This document shows, piece by piece, positions 35,708 through 47,907 of a stretch of DNA of 64,000 nt. Positions within the stretch are counted from its first letter, which is position 1; each line of letters opens with the position of its first letter. The notes beneath the pieces are model-generated. The model ran no database searches, was not told where the DNA came from, and saw only the letters and a list, made by a program, of their open reading frames with translations. Source of the stretch: Gorsachius magnificus. Its lineage: Eukaryota > Chordata > Aves > Pelecaniformes > Ardeidae. The position numbers and the translations under genes were made by a program. The stretch spans positions 5,951,821 through 6,015,820 of the forward strand of contig CM067081.1 of NCBI GenBank assembly GCA_034008185.1, written 5' to 3'.

Positions 35708-35906
35708 TGTAAGGGACTAGAAACTTGTCTCAACATTGGTGGCAGGCAAGCTTATCTACCGAAGAGTTTAATCACCAGTTTCAGCCCATTGAGTCCCACC
35801 CCACCGGAATGGCCTAATCACCACGACAATTGAGTAGGGCTGTTTCGGCCCATTGAGTCCCACCCTACAGGAATGTGTGTCCTGTTATCTTGGAGTACAC
35901 GTCCTC

Positions 35907-35918
35907 TGCGCATGCGCC
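35907..35918. promoter_or_regulatory. NRF1-type binding site in solo LTR
   Basis: TGCGCATGCGCC matches the NRF1 consensus (YGCGCAYGCGCR) at all but the last base; the core GCGCATGCGC is a perfect palindrome. A partial second copy, GGGCATGCGCCC, lies at 35996-36007. The location in the U3-like part of the LTR suits a promoter element. Binding is inferred from sequence only. Confidence 0.55.
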
Positions 35919-36336
35919 AGAGCCCAGAGTTGACTGACAATTGGGAGGGGGCTCGGACCCCCTAGAACCTTTGAGCATACTCTAGTGACAGTACTGGGCA
36001 TGCGCCCCACTGCCGAGTGGGAGGCGTGGGTATGCAAAACAGTCATTGACTATGCAAAAAGACAACCCTATGAAAGGAGGAACCAGCGGAAACCAAGGGG
36101 GAGCATCCAGGAACATCTACCCTCCACCAGATTCGAAGATACATCAGGCGCATTGGACTGCTCGGGCCACACCAGCCGCATGGACCACGTGGATCGCTCA
36201 GGCCGCACGGACAGCACGTAGCCCCATGGTGGTAGCTATCGCAACACTCCCGTGCCGTTTGTTTCTCCCCCTCTCTTTCCCTTTCTCACTTTTCCTCTCT
36301 TTCTCTGCTTTTCTCTCGCGCAATTGTTGTTGGCCA

Positions 36337-36342
36337 AATAAA
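36337..36342 (+). terminator. polyadenylation signal of solo LTR
   Basis: AATAAA in the context GGCCAAATAAAGTGAC, followed within 40 nt by a T/G-rich stretch, as expected at the R/U5 part of an LTR. Confidence 0.7.
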
Positions 36343-36541
36343 GTGACTTGGCACTTGACTCCGTTTTGAGTCTTAATTCTGTTCCAGAGAATGTAAAAGG
36401 AACCTAGTAATGATAAAACATTGGAGTTAATCAGAAGTTAAGCCCAGCCGCCCCCAACCTCCCAGAATTATCTGAGGTCAGTTGGAAAGCAAGGGGGTTT
36501 AACCTCTGCCAAATTGTTCAACCCAATAGTGGATCGTGACA

Positions 36542-37546
36542 ATAGGTAAGCTCAGGAGATGTGGCTTAGATGAGTGGACAGCGAGATGGATTGAGAACTG
36601 GCTGAATGGCAGGGCTCAGAGGGTGTGAACAGTGGCACAGAGTCTAGTTGGAGGCCTGTAGCTAGCAGTGTTCCCCAGGCTCAGTGCTGGGTCCAAACTT
36701 GTTCAACTTATTCATCAGTGACCTGGAAAAAGGGACAGATTATACCCTCAGTAAGTTTGCTGGTGACACAAAACTGGGAGGAGTGGCTGATACACCAGAA
36801 AGCTGTGCTGCCATTCAGCAAGACCTGGACAGGCTGGAGAGTTGGGGGGAGAGGAATCTGAAGAAGTTCAACCAGGGCAAGCATCAAGTGCTGCACCTGG
36901 GGAGGTTGAACCCCATGCACCAGTACAGGCTGGGGGATGATCTGCTGGAAAGCAGCTCTGCAGAGAAGGACCTGGGAGTCCTGGTGGACAACAAGTTAAC
37001 TGTAAGCCAGCAATGTGTCATTGTGGCCAGGAAGGCAAATAGTACCCTGGGGGAGTATTAGGAAGAGTGTGGCCAGCAGGTCAAAGGAGATTATCCTCCC
37101 CCTCTACTCTGCCCTGGTGAGGCCACATCTGGACTACTGTGTCCAATTCTGGGCTACGCAGTTCAAAAACGACAAGGAACTACTGGAAATCGTCTAGCAG
37201 AGGGCTATAAAGATGATTAGGGGACTGGAGCACCTCCCCTATGAGGAAAGGCTGACGGAGGTGGGTCTGTTTATCCTGGAGAAGAGGAGACTGAGAGGGG
37301 ATCTCATCAACATGTACGAATATCTCAAGGGTGGATGCATGAGGACAGGCCAGACTCTTCTGAGAGGTGCTCAGAGACAGGACAAGGGAAGGGCAAAACG
37401 ACTCAGGAGATTTGTGTCATCTTGCTGGAGATATTCAAAGCCCACCTGGATGATGTCCTGTGCAACCTGCTCTAGGTTTAGCAGGAGGGTTGGACTAGAT
37501 GATCTCTGGAGGTCCCTTCCAACACCTGCCATTCTGTGATTCTGTA
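36542..37546 (+). mobile_element. CR1 LINE, downstream piece with 3' end
   Basis: Continuation of the CR1 interrupted at 35707. It covers the second half of the reverse transcriptase, the C-terminal domain and the 3' UTR, ending ATTCTGTGATTCTGT (37531-37545). The frame at 36684-37061 includes LFNLFISDLEKG and FAGD, where the family has FADD, so a catalytic Asp is lost. Frames break repeatedly (near 36684, 37050 and 37195), and part of the ORF2 tail is deleted near 37400. It is a dead copy, older than the minus-strand CR1s of the window. Confidence 0.9.
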
Positions 37547-40500
37547 CTTCTGTAACCCTTCTTTACTAAAACCCTGCCAGGTGGACAAGTGATAGGGTGC
37601 ATGAACAGCTTGTGGGATATTTTATTTAGATTTACCTCTTCAGTCTTGGTAAAGTCATGCTGCTTCTCCTAAGAGTAATCAGAAAAATCTGAGTTTTTAA
37701 AGACGTGTCGCAGTTTTTCCACTTTAACAACATGAAAATGTGATCCATATGGCATCTTCAAACTCTTTAAACTGTTTTCATGCTCCTTTTGAAAACTGTA
37801 GAAATCCTGGGCATGGTGTAACTGGTTTGAATCCATGGGGGTCTGGGAATGATCCAGGGGTTTGGAGTTATCGCCATCTGTTATGCTGCTCAGTCAGTCG
37901 TTGTACACAAAGTGGACAGAGTTCCACTGTTTAGACAAACCTGCACACCACGCCGCACTGCTGGAGCAAACTGGCATTGTTCGCTGGCAGTCTTTGTTAG
38001 AAATACTGAAAGTTAGCCTGGTTTCATCTACAATATGGTTTCTTCTGCAATTTAACATTTAAATAACTTGTATGATTGATTTGCACAAATATTATTTTTT
38101 TGTTTCCTCTATCCAGAAACAGGTAAGATTCACTCAGTTAATCTCTCTAATGTGAAGGCTAGGCCATATTAGTTTAGTAATGAAAGGACAAGGTTTTGAA
38201 AGCAGCTTTGGGAAGCTCCTTATGTTGCCATCTGTTCTCCTTTTTGCTTTTCAGTGTTTGATATATTTTGTTTATTTCCATTTCTGAGTTCTGACCTTAC
38301 TTGGGATTGTTTTGCTCATACACTGTTAAAACCCAGATCCATTAAGGCCATTTTATCTACCTTAGGAGGAGGAGTGGGAGAAAGGGAGAAAGAACAACAA
38401 AGAAAGAAGGAAAAAATGATCAGGTCACAATCTATGTCAAAAACTTTCTTTTTTTTTTTTTCTTTTTCCTGAAAAGGAGCAGAAGGATCAGATATCACAA
38501 GCTTCCAAGAATAACCTCGTGATTGATAGGAGCATAAATTGGTGGTTGTCAATCTTAATGACGAGGTAGCAAGATTGCTGTGTTTCATAGTCAAAGTTTC
38601 TGTCCTGTAGGAAATCAACACCATCTTAAGGTTGTTTTCAAATGTATGTATGAGAAAATAAACAATATTTTAAGCTACATTTCTTTCAGGAATAATACTA
38701 GAAGCTTCAATGCCATCACTGTGCCACTAGAATGCTGAAAAAAAAAGCGGATGTAAATCTTTTCTTCTCTCTCTACTCTGGCTGCAGCCTGAGAGGCCCA
38801 GGTATTTTAAAATAGAGAGGCTGTGGGCATGCCTACAGTCTTTTCATAGTGTTTTTATTGGAGGCATGGGGAGTCAGCAGTGAAGCTTCACCCATGTCTT
38901 CTGCTAGTTTAAGCCTGTTGTGGTTTAACCCCCATCAGCAGTACAAACCCATAGACACGTTGATTAGGAGGTGCCACTTCCCAGTCTCATTTGCTAACAA
39001 TGTATTTCATCATATAAATCATCCCGTTTCCTGTGAGGGATTGTTTCAAACACTGTTCAGTCTAGTTTGAAATATTTTGCAACAATGACAATTCCCTGGA
39101 AGGAAGATTTCACAGGCTAATAATTTTCCTTGTATGTACAAGTCACCAGATATTCCGATTGCATTTTTCTTTTCTTAGTTCCACATCTCTTAAACAATGT
39201 CTAATAGGCAGTGCTGTTCTGATGTAAAATAATTCCCATCATGGGATCTCAAAGAGCTGAAAGAAACATTAACTAGTTTGCAAGACCTCAGTGGAGCAGG
39301 AATTTAAATATAGTAATTGAGTGAGATGAATGGATAAGAGAGTTTTAAGGGAGGTTATCAAGAAAATACTCCAGAAAAAATGCTGCAAACTATGAAAAAC
39401 TATCCTTTTTTTTTTGTTGTTGTTAAAAATATTTCTCTGGAGGATTTTGATCAAAATATCCAGTGTGTACAAACAGTGGATGCTTCGAGCTGAGAGCATT
39501 TCACTTAAGTGTGTTTCCATAGAGAAAAAATAGATTTAATGTGATTTTGATATAAAATTTTAACATGAAAAAGTCCTAATGATCCTGAGGTTGGGTGACT
39601 CCCAAAGCACAGAAAGTGCATGTGTGCACTGTGGAGGCTAGGATGCCAAAGCTGGGTTTGTGTCCACTAATGTTAGAAAGAAAGAAAATGAGCCGCAAGA
39701 ACCAATTAGCTTAATGACACATAAATGTACCTTCCAGACGTGGTGCACCTTCCACACAGCATGAAGTGCACGGGGTGGATGCGTTGGGTAAAAGCAACAT
39801 TAAGTCAGGAATCTCTGCTCTGTGCTTGACATTAAAGAATAACTTAGTAACATAACTGACAGTAAAGTTTGAAAAGGGGTGACGGTGTCCTCATTTTAGT
39901 TAATACTAGATTAAGCTCTTCCCAAGAGGAGCAGTAGAAGGTTTGAAGAAGAACAGAAATAACAATGCTGGTAGCCTGGATATTACAGCAGTCAATAGAG
40001 ATGTGTTGGAAGACTATTAAAGATCCTCTTTTCCTCCTGTTACTTTGGGGATGGTCTCTCCAGGAGATCATATTACAAGTTCTCTGCTGACTCTGCAAGA
40101 TGGCATTACACTGGGGTAAATTTCCTAAATTACTTGCTCAAATTTGTATAGAAGCTTTGTCTTGATAAAATAGAAACTGAAGTTTGGAGGTCACCCCTCT
40201 GCTGCAGAAGTGGGGGCTCCTGGTATGGAGTTTAGTTCTGAAAGCAGCTCCTTTTTACAGAAGACCTTATTTTACAGCAGCTGATTGCTCCCAAACCCTG
40301 CAAGCAAAGGCTCATTTCATTTGTGGAATATCTAATCCCTCGGATTACTTGTTTCGGCTTCAGGACATAAAACTCTTAGCACTACCACTGACCATATACG
40401 TCATTAGTTTTAATTAAGAAAAAAAAAAGATAAGGATCTCAGTAATGAACTTTAGTGCTTCAGTTATTAAAAGAGATTATATCTTTCTCTGTTCTGCTGC

Positions 40501-41739
40501 TTCCACGAAGGAATTTAATTTCTATTTAAAGTATAGATTACATATTAGAAAGAAGATAAGGAAACTATTTTGCTTGTATAGATAAAGTTCAGATGTCACC
40601 CATCTTTTCTCCTTTACTTCTCCTAGACGTCCGAATAGAGACTATGGCAGAGTATTCAGCAGCAGATGATGCTCTGCAGGTAATTTCCCTCTCATCAAAT
40701 TACTCTTCACAGGATATTAAAATTCCATGTAATTAGACTTGTTTCTCAGAGATTATGGTTCTACTGCTCTGCACATTATTTCTATCTCTTCCCCTGTTGC
40801 TACACCTCAAAGTAGTACCAATCATTCCACAGATCTTGTAAACCCCCCTATGCCATATAAAGGGATATCTTTTTCTGGAGTCCATACATGCAAACAAGAG
40901 TGTTTCTATTGGCCTCTGTAAATTCCAAATCAGTTTTCATGACCAAATGCTAGTCTTTTAATAATTTTAATCTGAATAACATTAACTAAAACAGGTACAG
41001 TAGATAAAGAATGAATCAACTGTTCATTTATTCTTCCTACAGCAAATGTGGGAACTGTTCAAACTTTCACACACATTTCAGAGTGAGTAATAAAAATTTT
41101 CTAAGGAAAAAACATGTCTGTCAACAAGATATTTAAATGCAGTCTTAAAGAGGAGCAGAGTGTTTGTTACTTATTGAAAAAGAAATATTTCTTTTCCAGT
41201 AGTAATCAGGGTAGCTATTAAACAGAAGCTGCTAAACATTTTTAAATTAAACAATCCAAATATCTTGATTCAACAATCATAAAATTTGTGACAAACAGAA
41301 CTCTTTGAATCTGTACTGTTGATTTTTAACAAGTGGCAGAACAATACTGAAAAATCTGAGAGGACCAGACATAAACTGGTATTGTGACAGTATATAAGAA
41401 AAGATAAATAAGGATTAATTAAGCCACTTAGTTTCAATTCAGTCTCAAGCACAATCATATAAAACAATGTGGGATGCCAACCACAAGAGCTCATATTGGT
41501 AATGAAATCAAAGCCCCACAAATGTATGTTACATACCGTCACAAAACATTATTTTTATGAGATCAAAAGTTTGGTTTATACAGAAAGGCTGGGTAGAATT
41601 CCAAATGATGTTCAAATAAAGCTTAATATAAAGTAAAATAATATAAATGACAAAATATAAAATCAAGTGGAACACGTAATTAGATTTTAGAATGTCATCT
41701 AAAGTGGAGAACCATCAGCCAGTGAGAGTGTTTTAAGTG
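37547..41739. other. AT-rich non-coding stretch
   Basis: I see no gene. A short TGTTGTGGTTTAACCC match to the LTR end of the ERVL-like family occurs near 38929 but is too short to call. Purine-rich and T-rich tracts occur at about 38364-38418 and 38448-38467. Confidence 0.55.
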
Positions 41740-42570
41740 TGATATCTCAGAGACTTTGTCTCAGCTTAGTGTTATTCAATAAATTTAGGAATTATGTGTA
41801 ATAAAATACAAAATAACTGTTGGTAAAATTTGTAGATGAACAAGTAATTAAAGCTTGGAAAGTGGGGCTTATTTCTACATAGTGCATTTCTGAAGCATAT
41901 GAAAAATTGATCCTTTATGAACAATTAATATTAACCACATTCTCCAGCTAAGCAAGATCTCAGCGTTCTCATATTTAGCGACTTCAAAAGGTCACTAGAC
42001 TTCAAAAAAAAAATTGTAGACCCTAATATATAATCTATTAAACTCTTCCACGTATACTTGAAAGACAAATCTAAAAGTTCAAAAAGGGTTGAGGAAAAAA
42101 AGAAAAACACAAAGCAAAACACACACCACTCCCCCATGGACTGATGGTCACACCTTATAATGAGTAACTAAAAACCTCTGTATATTTAATAGCTAAACTC
42201 CATTTATCTGGCATTGTGATCTGCTAACAAATATATGTTCAATGAAGAGATTTCTGACAGCTGTTTATTCTTTAATTTAAAGAAATTATATATTGGTAAA
42301 ATCTACCAGTTGGAAACTGAATTTAAACACATGTATAGGAGAGACAGGGTGTACATTTTCTAACAAGAGTAAATTGCACCTGGGACTCCCTGTTTCATAA
42401 TGTCAATGACTGGATATCTTTCAAAAATATAGAATCTACCTCAAATAAATGTACAGGCTTACTTTAGAAGACCTTGGGTAAGACATTTAGGCACATAAAT
42501 GAATGTATCAGATCAGATATTTGTGAGGGTCCTTCCCAGCCTCAGCTTTACTAGTCTATATAAAAAGGAG
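41740..42570 (+). repeat. ancient CR1 remnants, discontinuous
   Basis: The stretch AGTGTTATTCAATAAATTTA followed by AAAATTTGTAGATGAACAAG (41768-41845) follows the order of the CR1 reverse transcriptase LFNxF...FADD region but is heavily mutated. Near 42530, GGGTCCTTCCCAGCCTCAG resembles a CR1 3' UTR. Whether both ends belong to one element is inferred from orientation and spacing. Confidence 0.35.
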
Positions 42571-44689
42571 GTTTGACTGAGGTCCTGACTGCTCCCAAAT
42601 TCAACATGAAGGATTAGGGGGAAAAAAAAATCATATGAGATTTTGTGAAAAGTTATCTGTTCTAAGGTAGATCTCTGTCTCTTCTTAGACTAAATAACAG
42701 AAACAGGCACATCAAGACATGATTCATCTCAGTGTCTCCATGGGTGATGCAAGAAGGCTGAAATACTTACCCAGCTGCAGAGGTCTGCACTGTAAATACA
42801 TGCAAATTTGTTAAATGAAGAAACCCTTCCCATCCGAGGGATTGACCTCTATGATGGAAAGACAAATGGGATAAAGACAGTACTCAGGACCAAGGTTTCA
42901 GGAAGGAACTATTCACTGCATGAAAATATGATGGCTTCCAACAGCTGTGATGTCGGTTCTCAAACTTCTGCCCAGAGGGATGGTATCCCATAAAATATTT
43001 TAGTGCCTTCCAAATGTATTGTTTTTATGCTTGTTTGAAGCATCAAGATGCTGACCCTGAAGTTATGCTTGCTCATTGTTTTTAGGGTTATCTCATTGAC
43101 TTTCAGTACAGAAAACTGATTTAAAAGAACTTCAGTTCCTGGAACATAATTTTGCAACATGAAGTAGAATCTACACAGCCTCGGTCATGATATCAGTTCA
43201 TAAAAGTAATTTAAGACTTGAAATGACAGTGTTTCAAAATGCTCTCAGGGTCCGCTCCTATCTTCTGAAAGATGTGTTTATTTATGTGATTCTTTTGTTT
43301 CATGAATGATAGATCCATGAGTTCATCCCTCATTCTTCTAGTCTCCCAAGGAGGTGATATTTACACAGACTAATTGGCAAAGCTACAGAAGTAAAATGAT
43401 GTCAGTCTAATGTTCTCATGCAGTTTCATAGCTGGCCTTTCTATTGTGACAAGTTGCCATGCTTAAGGATAATGAGAGAATTCATTTCAAGTGGCATAAC
43501 AAGCACTTGGAAAAGATGAAGTTACTGTAATTTAACATTTATGCATCACACACATTGAACAGCTCTCTGTCTTTATGATTTTGAATTAGCGAAGTTATAT
43601 AAAGTAATCCAGTTGCAAAATATAGTAATCTTTTCTGAGGTTCCTTAAGGAGTCTGTGTAGATCAGGTGAAAAATTGAAGCTCATAGAAACACACAAAAA
43701 TAAGAAGAAATCCCTAACTATGATTCCAGACAATGGCCATGATCCAAATTCAGGCCTTTGCTAAGGTTATCCAAAGTATTCAGACACCAGCATCACACTA
43801 AATTTATTTAATGAATGGTGATAAACCTTAGCCCTGCCTTTCCATCAGAATATTCAGAGAAGCCATGAGATCCTGGAGAAATGAAAATGTATTTCTAACA
43901 TTGATAATGGTTTATAAAAACCTTCCTTGCTTACATTTGTGCATACAAAAAAATCCACAGCTATGACATATAAATCTAGAAAAACTGTAGTCTCTTTTCA
44001 TGGAGCATGATAACTTGCTGGACCAGTAATTATGTAAATCCCATTACAGACAGAGAAAATGTCTAAAAAAATGCCACATAATGCACAAATACATTCTCAC
44101 TTATCACAGCAAAATGATTTTAAAAAATCCACAATTTTGAATAAATAAATATTTTATGTTAATAAATTATACTTTATAGTATAAAATTGGGGTTCCTTTG
44201 TCTTTCATTTTGTATTTAGTTTGAAATATGAATAAGAACACTGGGGTAGAAATGCATCCATATGTGTGCTGTCATTAGAAATGTTTCTGGTTGCGCTACA
44301 TTTACGTGTGAGGTTTGTTGTTGTAACACCTTTATTCATTAATTTATTCTCTTTCTTCCTATTAATTTATTAATTAATCCCTGTGGTTCTTCATCTCTGA
44401 AGTGTCAAAATCACATCAGAAAGCATAATTTAAGCCACAACTTTCTGCCAATTATTTTATTTTACTGCAGACATGAAGAGTAATTAAAAGTAGGTAATAT
44501 TTTCATTAAGTTTGAGAAGTTTGCAATTAACTAATCAGACGTTAGGTAGAAAAATAAGAACTCTGTTTCTTTGTACTTAAATTGTACAAGTACAACTTGT
44601 TAAGGTCAAGTATTATTTTTCAGGCTTTTGTATCACCTTCTGTGCTGTATCTCCTGGTACATTGTGGTAGGATAGAGACAAAGTGGAAA
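42571..44689. other. AT-rich non-coding stretch
   Basis: No gene or transposon recognised. It includes very AT-rich sequence near 44100-44180 and 44340-44380. Confidence 0.55.
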
Positions 44690-45362
44690 CACAGAATGAG
44701 GGAGTAATTTAGGTTGGAAAGAGATTTTGGAGGTCACTTGGTCCAATGTCTTCACTATACTGAAAATCCCCAAACTGGACGTACTTTGTGAGATATCCTC
44801 TCACAAGTGCTGAATAGTAGAAAACAGCCATTCCCCTGCCCTGTTGGATATGCTCTTTACTAATGAAGGCCATGGTTTTGTTGGCCTTCACTGCTGAGAG
44901 AGCACACTGATGGCTGGAGGATTCTCCACTGCATCTGTCTGGTCCTCTTCTACAAAGCTATGTTTTCTCCAGTCAGTTCCTAAGTTCTCTAGGTGCATAG
45001 GATTATTCAGTCTTAGATGGAACACTGGAACGGGTTACCCAGGGAGGTAGTGGAGGCCCCAACCCTAGAACCATTCAAGGTCAGGTTGGATGGGGTCCTG
45101 AGCAACCTGATCTAGTTAAAGATGTCCCTGCTCACTGCAGGGGGGTTGTACAAGATGACCTCTAAAGGTCCCTTCCAACCCAAAGCATTCCATGATTCTA
45201 TGATTCAGGTGCATGCCTCTGCATTTGCCTTTGCTGAACTTCATGAGGTTTCTGCCAGCCTGTTGGGGTTCCTTTGGATGGCAGCTCTCCAAAACGTCAG
45301 TTGCTCCCTCCAGCTTGGTGCAGGCTTTTGCATCATTCAGGTTGTTAACAAAGATAGAAATA
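44690..45362 (-). mobile_element. older CR1 LINE, interrupted by another CR1
   Basis: On the plus strand: TTAGGTTGGAAAGAGATTTT, a GGAGGTCACTTGGTCCAA segment, then the reverse of CR1 ORF2 (TGTTGGCCTTCACTGCTGAG). After an interruption it resumes with GCCTCTGCATTTGCCTTTGC, GAACTTCATGAGGTTTCTGC and TTGGATGGCAGCTCTCC, ending near 45362. All frames are broken. It is interrupted at 44999-45206 by a plus-strand CR1 that duplicated its target AGGTGCAT. Confidence 0.8.
44999..45206 (+). mobile_element. CR1 LINE fragment nested in older CR1
   Basis: A short plus-strand CR1 3' end carries GGAACACTGGAACGGGTTAC, GGAGGTAGTGGAGGCC and GACCTCTAAAGGTCCCTTCC and ends CCATGATTCTATGATTC. It is flanked by exact 8-bp copies of AGGTGCAT (44991-44998 and 45207-45214), so both ends of the insertion are defined. 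Confidence 0.88.
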
Positions 45363-45446
45363 AGTTCACAAGCAGAAACTTTGTGGTACTCTCAGAAGTC
45401 TTTTGTGGACAACCTAATTTCCAGCCTCTGGAGAGCCACAAAGGTG

Positions 45447-45744
45447 CATAGAATCATAGAATAGAATCATAGAATCGCTTTGGTCGGAAAGGACCTTTAA
45501 GATCATAAAGTCCAACCTTTAACCAAACCCTGCCATCCCACCACTAAACCATGTCCCTAAGCACCTCATCTATCCTTCCTTTAAATACCTCCAGGGATGG
45601 GGACTCGACCACCTCCCTGGGCAGCCCATCCCAGAGCCTGACAGCCCTTTCGGTGAAGAAGTTTTTCCTAATGTCTAGCCTAAACCTGCCCTGACACGAC
45701 TTCAAATCATTCCCCCTCATCCTATCATCCGTTACCAGGGAGAA
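45447..45744 (-). mobile_element. CR1 LINE, short 3' copy
   Basis: The plus strand begins with a CATAGAAT run (one unit imperfect), then the CR1 3' UTR and ORF2 tail in reverse. The minus frame 45544-45813 ends with the [20 protein letters not shown] segment. Similarity stops near 45744, at the codons for the SLVTD segment. It is the same subfamily as 8220, 19361 and 46961 but shorter. Confidence 0.9.
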
Positions 45745-46960
45745 TCTACCAAACAGAGTCACAGTCCAGAGCCAGGGTACTTGAGGCTTGCCCATACTCT
45801 CCAAAGATGACACTATAGCATTAAAAGGATGTGAAACTACTTAGCATACAGTGTAGCACACTGTTAATACTAATTATAGGAAAAATTATTAGGAAGAAAG
45901 AGAAGTAGAGAGACACATTCAGAATGTCTGAGGACATTGCTTTTAAGAAAGGTCAACACTTGTTTTTCAAACACACAACTCACAAGAGGAGCAAGGATTT
46001 GGGAAAGGCTTTCGGAATAATGCCCTAAACCACAGTAAGGTACAAGGATCCTGAATGACAGCAGGGACAAGAAGGAAAAAAATCCTGAAAGCCACACTAA
46101 ACCAGAGGCCATAAACCAAAGGGGACATCCATAAAAATAAATAGCTGAAAACAAAGAGGACATTAAGGATATGATTTAGAACATTACTGAAAAGTACTGG
46201 TATCATGGTAGTATGGTTTTAGAGGACAGAAATTTGTCACACATAATTGAAATACTCTATTGGGTTAGCAGTCTAGAAGCTAGGGGACTGTTTTAGGTTG
46301 TCTTCTAATGTCAGGGAGAGCAGGAAAATCCCTCAGATAATGATTAAAAAGTTGATCTCTGGAGGCAAGTCAAGGGAGACTATACTCTCATGTGAGTATA
46401 TGACATGAGTGTCTCAATCAAATTAGGCCTGGGATCACATAACCTAAGCACCTAAATCACCTTTTCACAATTATTCGGCTATTTCCTCTCATGGCCTCCT
46501 ATGTGGGTTCATGCCCTAAAGGTGAAGTACATTTTCTTTACAACTGTTTTAAAAGAACTAAATTTTACAAATCACTCCGTGTAGCAGCCACAGACATAAC
46601 AAATGTGCAGATTCAACTAACATAAAAGATACAAGAGCCAGCATCTCCACGTCTCTTTTGAAATCCTGCTATGAAGATTAAGTTTCTGTATTTTTAGTAG
46701 GAATTTCTACTTTATTTAAAAGTAAGTAGCAATGGGATTTATAAGATTAGGCAATCAAGGTATTAAGTGGTGTTTATATATTATTTTTTAGCCTGGGTGC
46801 CATCTTTAAAATTAAGTTTTTAATAACCTTTCAGACTTATAGCCTTAGGGAATTAATTTCTTTAACATTAGTTCAAAACTTTAATGTCACGGTAAGGCTT
46901 TGAAATATGATGTGATCCCTTTTGTTTCTAGAAAATTAGGGTTCTAAAAAGAATATATAT
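45745..46960. other. non-coding spacer between CR1 copies
   Basis: Nothing recognisable. The two overlapping minus-strand frames at 45870-46206 are hydrophobic by composition and have no domain. Confidence 0.5.
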
Positions 46961-47907
46961 ATAGAATCATAGAATCATAGAATCACCTCGGTTGGAAAAG
47001 ACCTTTAAGATCATCGAGTCCAACTGTTAACCTAGCACTGCCATCCCACCACTAAACCATGTCCCTAAGCACCTCATCTATACTTCTTCTAAATACCTCC
47101 AGGGATGAGGACTCCACCACCTCCCTGGGCAGCCCATTCCAGAGCCTGACAACCCTCTCGGTGAAGATGTGTTTCCTAATGTCTAGCCCAAACCTGCCCT
47201 GGCGCAGCTTCAAGCCATTCCCCCTCGTCCTATCATCTGTTACCAGGGAGAAGAGGCCGACCCCCACCTCACTACAGCCTCCTCTCAGGGAGTTGTAGAG
47301 GGCGATCAGGTCTCCCCTCAGCCTCCTCTTCTCCAGACTAAACAACCCCAGTTCCCTCATCTGTTCCTCGTATGGCTTGTGTTCCAGACCCCTCACCAGC
47401 TTGGTTGCTCTCCTCTGGACATGTTCCAGCAAGGCAACATCTTTCTTGCAGTGAGGGGCCCAAAACTGAACACAGATTCGAGGTGCGGCCTCACCAGCAC
47501 CGAGTACAGGGGCACGATCACTTCCCTACTCCTGCTGGTCACACTATTCCTGATAGAGGCCAGGATGCCATTGGCCTTCTTGGCCACCTGGGCACACTGC
47601 TGGCTCATGTTCAGTCAGCTGTCAACCAGTACGCCCAGGTCTTTTTCCACCAGGCAGCTTTCCAGCCACTCTTCGCCAAGCCTGTAGCGCTGCATGGGGT
47701 TGTTGTGACCCAAGTGCAGGACTCGGCACTTGGCCTTGTTGAACCTCATACAATTGGCCTCGGCCCATCGATCCAGCCTGTCCAGGTCCCTCTGCAGAGC
47801 CCTCCTCCCCTCCAGCAGATCAACACTACCACCCAGTTTGGTGTCGTCTGCAAATTTACTGAGGGCACACTCAATCCAGGTCATTGATAAAGATATTAAA
47901 CAAGACC
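46961..47907 (-). mobile_element. CR1 LINE, 0.95-kb copy
   Basis: The plus strand opens with three ATAGAATC units, followed by the 3' UTR and ORF2 in reverse. Minus-strand frames 47052-47432 (126 aa), 47393-47608 and 47615-47884 together cover ORF2 from the [12 protein letters not shown] motif to the C-terminus. The breaks between them are frameshifts (near 47430 and 47610) relative to the 19444-20409 copy. A gap of about 12 bases is visible near 47875 relative to that copy. Truncation is near 47907. Confidence 0.93.

Larger units (their letters stand above)
35708..36541 (+). mobile_element. solo LTR with 5-bp target duplication
   Basis: An 834-bp insertion begins TGTAAGGG and ends ATCGTGACA. 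It interrupts a CR1 and is flanked by identical ATAGG copies (35703-35707 and 36542-36546). TG...CA ends, a polyadenylation signal AATAAA (36337-36342) followed by a GT-rich stretch, and the absence of retroviral coding sequence identify a solo LTR in plus orientation. It is richer in GC and CpG than its surroundings. Its first part contains a 30-bp imperfect direct repeat (35782-35811 and 35846-35875) and an NRF1-like palindrome at 35907-35918. I do not recognise the family. Reading frames inside (for example 35985-36221 and 36046-36369) have no domain. Confidence 0.88.

Noticed and set aside
38929..38945. TGTTGTGGTTTAACCC-like match to the ERVL-like LTR end
   Set aside because: Only about 16-20 bases match and the LTR does not continue beyond; may be chance or a tiny remnant.
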